DNA of 64,000 nucleotides from Rickettsiales endosymbiont of Stachyamoeba lipophora (GTDB lineage: Bacteria; Pseudomonadota; Alphaproteobacteria; Rickettsiales; 33-17). The position numbers and the translations under genes are program-made. The notes under the pieces were generated by a model. It was not told the origin of the DNA. It saw only the letters and a list, made by a program, of their open reading frames with translations, and did no database searches. The stretch is taken from contig NZ_CP033611.1 in NCBI RefSeq assembly GCF_003932735.1, forward strand, positions 648,156 to 712,155, written 5' to 3'. The stretch's first letter is position 1; every line of letters starts with the position of its first letter. Positions 61,973 through 64,000 of this stretch are shown piece after piece.

Positions 61973-62937
61973 ATATTAGCACTTCTAAACGCATCAATTG
62001 GCTCTTCACCGCTTAAAACTTGATAAATTAAATTAAATATTGGCAGACTAATATCCTTCTGATCAAGCAATTTTTTTAAACTAAAGGTAGTCTTAAATCC
62101 TTCAACTAATTGCGGCCTGGATAAAATCTCTTCAACTTGAATTTTATTGCTGCCAAGTTCTATTCCTAAGTTATGATTTCTTAGCTTAAAACTAGTACAG
62201 CTTAGAATTAAATCACCCATACCTGCTGCTGAGAACATGGTATCTGCCTTGCCACCAAAATGCTCTAGCAAAAGTCTGATTTCATTAATACCATTGTTAA
62301 AAAAGCTTGCCACTGCATTATCACCAATTTCAAGCCCTCTAACAATCCCGCAACCAATAGCCAATACATTTTTAACCGCTCCTAGCAACTCTACTCCGCG
62401 AAGATCGTTACTATATTCACACTTAAAATTATGGTTAGTCATTAGCTCACTGTATTTTTGTGCCTCATGTAGATTAGCAGATGCTATAACAGTCCGAGCT
62501 GGTAATCCTAATGCCACCTCAAAAGCATAGTTAGGACCAGAAATAACCCCCACAGAAGTTTTTAATTTGCTAGCTACTATTTCACTTAAAAACTCTAGAC
62601 TTAATGCATCAATTCCTTTAGCAGCTATTAACACTAGTTTATTTTTAAACAATTCACTCTCAACATTTGATACAAACTCTTTAATAGTCTGGGCAGGCAA
62701 CGCAATTATTATCATTTGAGTATCAACCAGAGCATCTGCCAGATTAGCAGTAGCTTTAATAATTTCTGGTATGGCGATTCCATGCAGATAACTACGGTTT
62801 TGATGTTCATTATTTATTTCATTAATGGTATCTAAATTCCTTGCGCAAATTGTGGGTTCAAAACCTACTCTACTTAAATGAATAGCCAACGCAGTTCCCC
62901 AAGAACCACTACCTAAAACTGCTACTTTTTCTGGCAT
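61963..62937 (-). CDS. gpsA: Glycerol-3-phosphate dehydrogenase [NAD(P)+]
   Basis: Makes glycerol-3-phosphate for phospholipid synthesis. 324 residues; dinucleotide motif G-S-G-S-W-G-T-A-L-A near 8-17, G-P-N-Y-A near 139, catalytic lysine in L-L-G-A-V-K-N-V near 190. Overlaps ileS by 16 bp and YihY by 10 bp, so a tight operon. Confidence 0.95.
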   Translation of the reverse strand: MPEKVAVLGSGSWGTALAIHLSRVGFEPTICARNLDTINEINNEHQNRSYLHGIAIPEIIKATANLADALVDTQMIIIALPAQTIKEFVSNVESELFKNKLVLIAAKGIDALSLEFLSEIVASKLKTSVGVISGPNYAFEVALGLPARTVIASANLHEAQKYSELMTNHNFKCEYSNDLRGVELLGAVKNVLAIGCGIVRGLEIGDNAVASFFNNGINEIRLLLEHFGGKADTMFSAAGMGDLILSCTSFKLRNHNLGIELGSNKIQVEEILSRPQLVEGFKTTFSLKKLLDQKDISLPIFNLIYQVLSGEEPIDAFRSANIWL

Positions 62938-64000
62938 ATTTTAGCACTAATTGTAAATTGTATATCTTCTATTTGTTGAGCTGATTCTTCAGGTTTGTTA
63001 CTGATTTGAATATGACTTAGGGTTTGGTCTTCTATAAAGGCTTTATATTCGCCTATCACTTTCTGCAGCTCATGGTTATCACTATTAATTCTTACATCTA
63101 CATGGTCAGACACTTCAAAATCACTATCCTTTCTGAATTGCTGGATTGCTCTAATTAAATCTCTAGCCACGCCCTCATTATAGAGTTCCGGCGTAATATT
63201 TAAATCTAAGCTTAAAACCACATCCTGAGTAGAAAGTGCCGCTGTAGATTTTACATCTTTTGGTTCGAGCAATAATTTATGCTCTGCTTTTTTGACTAGG
63301 ATACCACCAACTATGATATTTTCACCATGAACCTGCCAATCACCCTGTTTTAAAGCTTGCGTAAGAGTTTTAATTTGCTCAGGAATTCTTTTACCTAATA
63401 ACGGAAAATTCAGCTGCAGCTTAAAAGTAGCAAAGCTCTCAATATTTTCTACAAATTCAACTTCTTTCACATTGGCTTCATCTAAAATAATGTAATTTAG
63501 CTCAGCAGCCTGTTCTTTAATATTTTGGCCAGCAATAATCAATTTTCCTAATGGCTGCCTGATTCTAATGTTGGCAGCGTTTCTAATGGAATGAGCAGTA
63601 TTACAAATATCTTTTACTTTATCCATTTTGGCAATAAGCTTATGATCTATACTTATTTCATTTAACTCCGGCAAACTGCATAAATGTACAGATTGCTCTG
63701 GATCTTGATAATCATTTTTAGTTAGCGCTTGATAAATTTCCTCTAAAGTTAAAGGCATCATCGAGGCATACAGCTTACATAAATTAAGTAACACAGTATA
63801 AAGCGTATCATATGCTGCTTGCTTGTCCTGATCTTGCTCCGACTTCCAAAACCTAGTTCTATTTCTTCTAATATACCAGTTATTCAGCACATCTAAAAAC
63901 TGGGTAAACTCTTCACAAGCGGCTACAGTATCAAACTGATTAAGATTTCTAATTACATTTTGTGTAAGCAATGCCAGTTTAGATAAAATATAATTATCAA
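62922..64000 (-). CDS. ileS: Isoleucine-tRNA ligase, C-terminal part (cut by window edge)
   Basis: The frame is open to the right edge, so the N-terminal catalytic domain is outside. The visible ~359 residues start with I-L-S-K-L-A-L-L and hold the class Ia anticodon-binding domain (N-W-Y-I-R-R-N-R-T-R-F-W near the start) and the C-terminal extension with S-I-R-N-A-A-N-I-R-I-R-Q-P-L-G. This arrangement is the long, eukaryote-like IleS subgroup found in Rickettsiales. The internal TTG at 63971 is not a start. Overlaps gpsA. Confidence 0.92.
   Translation of the reverse strand, partial: DNYILSKLALLTQNVIRNLNQFDTVAACEEFTQFLDVLNNWYIRRNRTRFWKSEQDQDKQAAYDTLYTVLLNLCKLYASMMPLTLEEIYQALTKNDYQDPEQSVHLCSLPELNEISIDHKLIAKMDKVKDICNTAHSIRNAANIRIRQPLGKLIIAGQNIKEQAAELNYIILDEANVKEVEFVENIESFATFKLQLNFPLLGKRIPEQIKTLTQALKQGDWQVHGENIIVGGILVKKAEHKLLLEPKDVKSTAALSTQDVVLSLDLNITPELYNEGVARDLIRAIQQFRKDSDFEVSDHVDVRINSDNHELQKVIGEYKAFIEDQTLSHIQISNKPEESAQQIEDIQFTISAKICQKK

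Overview
The window is AT-rich DNA from an alphaproteobacterium, most likely a member of the Rickettsiales living inside a protist or other eukaryotic cell. The basis is the gene content (a TrcR/DUF1013 regulator, a COQ9-family gene divergent from rpsU, an RcGTA-type gene transfer agent cluster, a Fur lacking obvious structural-zinc cysteines), the low GC, and several eukaryote-like proteins (U-box, leucine-rich repeats, coiled coils). A Midichloriaceae-type amoeba symbiont would fit, but that placement is inference. DapF, PgeF, LptG, LptD and SurA indicate a cell with diaminopimelate peptidoglycan and an LPS-type outer membrane.

Layout. 1-6 kb: the end of ygfZ, then trcR, an SDR oxidoreductase, an MFS transporter, rlmN and dapF packed on the plus strand, then a glycine-zipper lipoprotein and a terminator. 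6-8.4 kb: a minus-strand two-gene cassette, a coiled-coil protein with a central Ala/Gly membrane segment followed by a U-box protein. 9-18 kb: housekeeping genes (nitronate monooxygenase-like, yaaA, trxA, a short glutamine-synthetase-like gene, ftsZ, lptG, lptD, surA). 18.3-20.3 kb: a second, decaying copy of the coiled-coil/U-box cassette. 20.6-29.5 kb: comM, ychF, an SDHAF4-like small gene, rsmE, gshA, a PglF/CapD-type dehydratase, fdxA, ccmC, pgeF, tRNA-Ser and rpmB.

29.6-48.5 kb: a gene transfer agent-type head and tail cluster on the minus strand: portal, protease, capsid, connector, adaptor, DUF3168, tail tube, two tail chaperones, tape measure, three baseplate or tip-region proteins, the large TIM-barrel tip protein, a 3TM holin and an endolysin. 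The gene order is rearranged relative to the Rhodobacter capsulatus GTA, and no terminase lies beside the portal. A 5.2-kb block of effector-like genes sits between the tail tube gene and gp12. Two lipoprotein genes and one small exported protein gene sit inside the cluster on the opposite strand.

48.6-64 kb: an LRR protein, a DciA-like protein, tmk, fur, miaB, an EamA transporter, ybeY, tRNA-Thr, the COQ9/rpsU divergent pair, a 1.5-kb zone with a decayed IS1595-family transposase, then a minus-strand run clpB, an FKBP-like protein, DedA, YihY, gpsA and the 3' part of ileS.

The parts least explained by known systems are the duplicated coiled-coil/U-box cassette, whose members end in a common ~75-residue C-terminal module, and the paralogous effector-like genes embedded in the GTA tail region.
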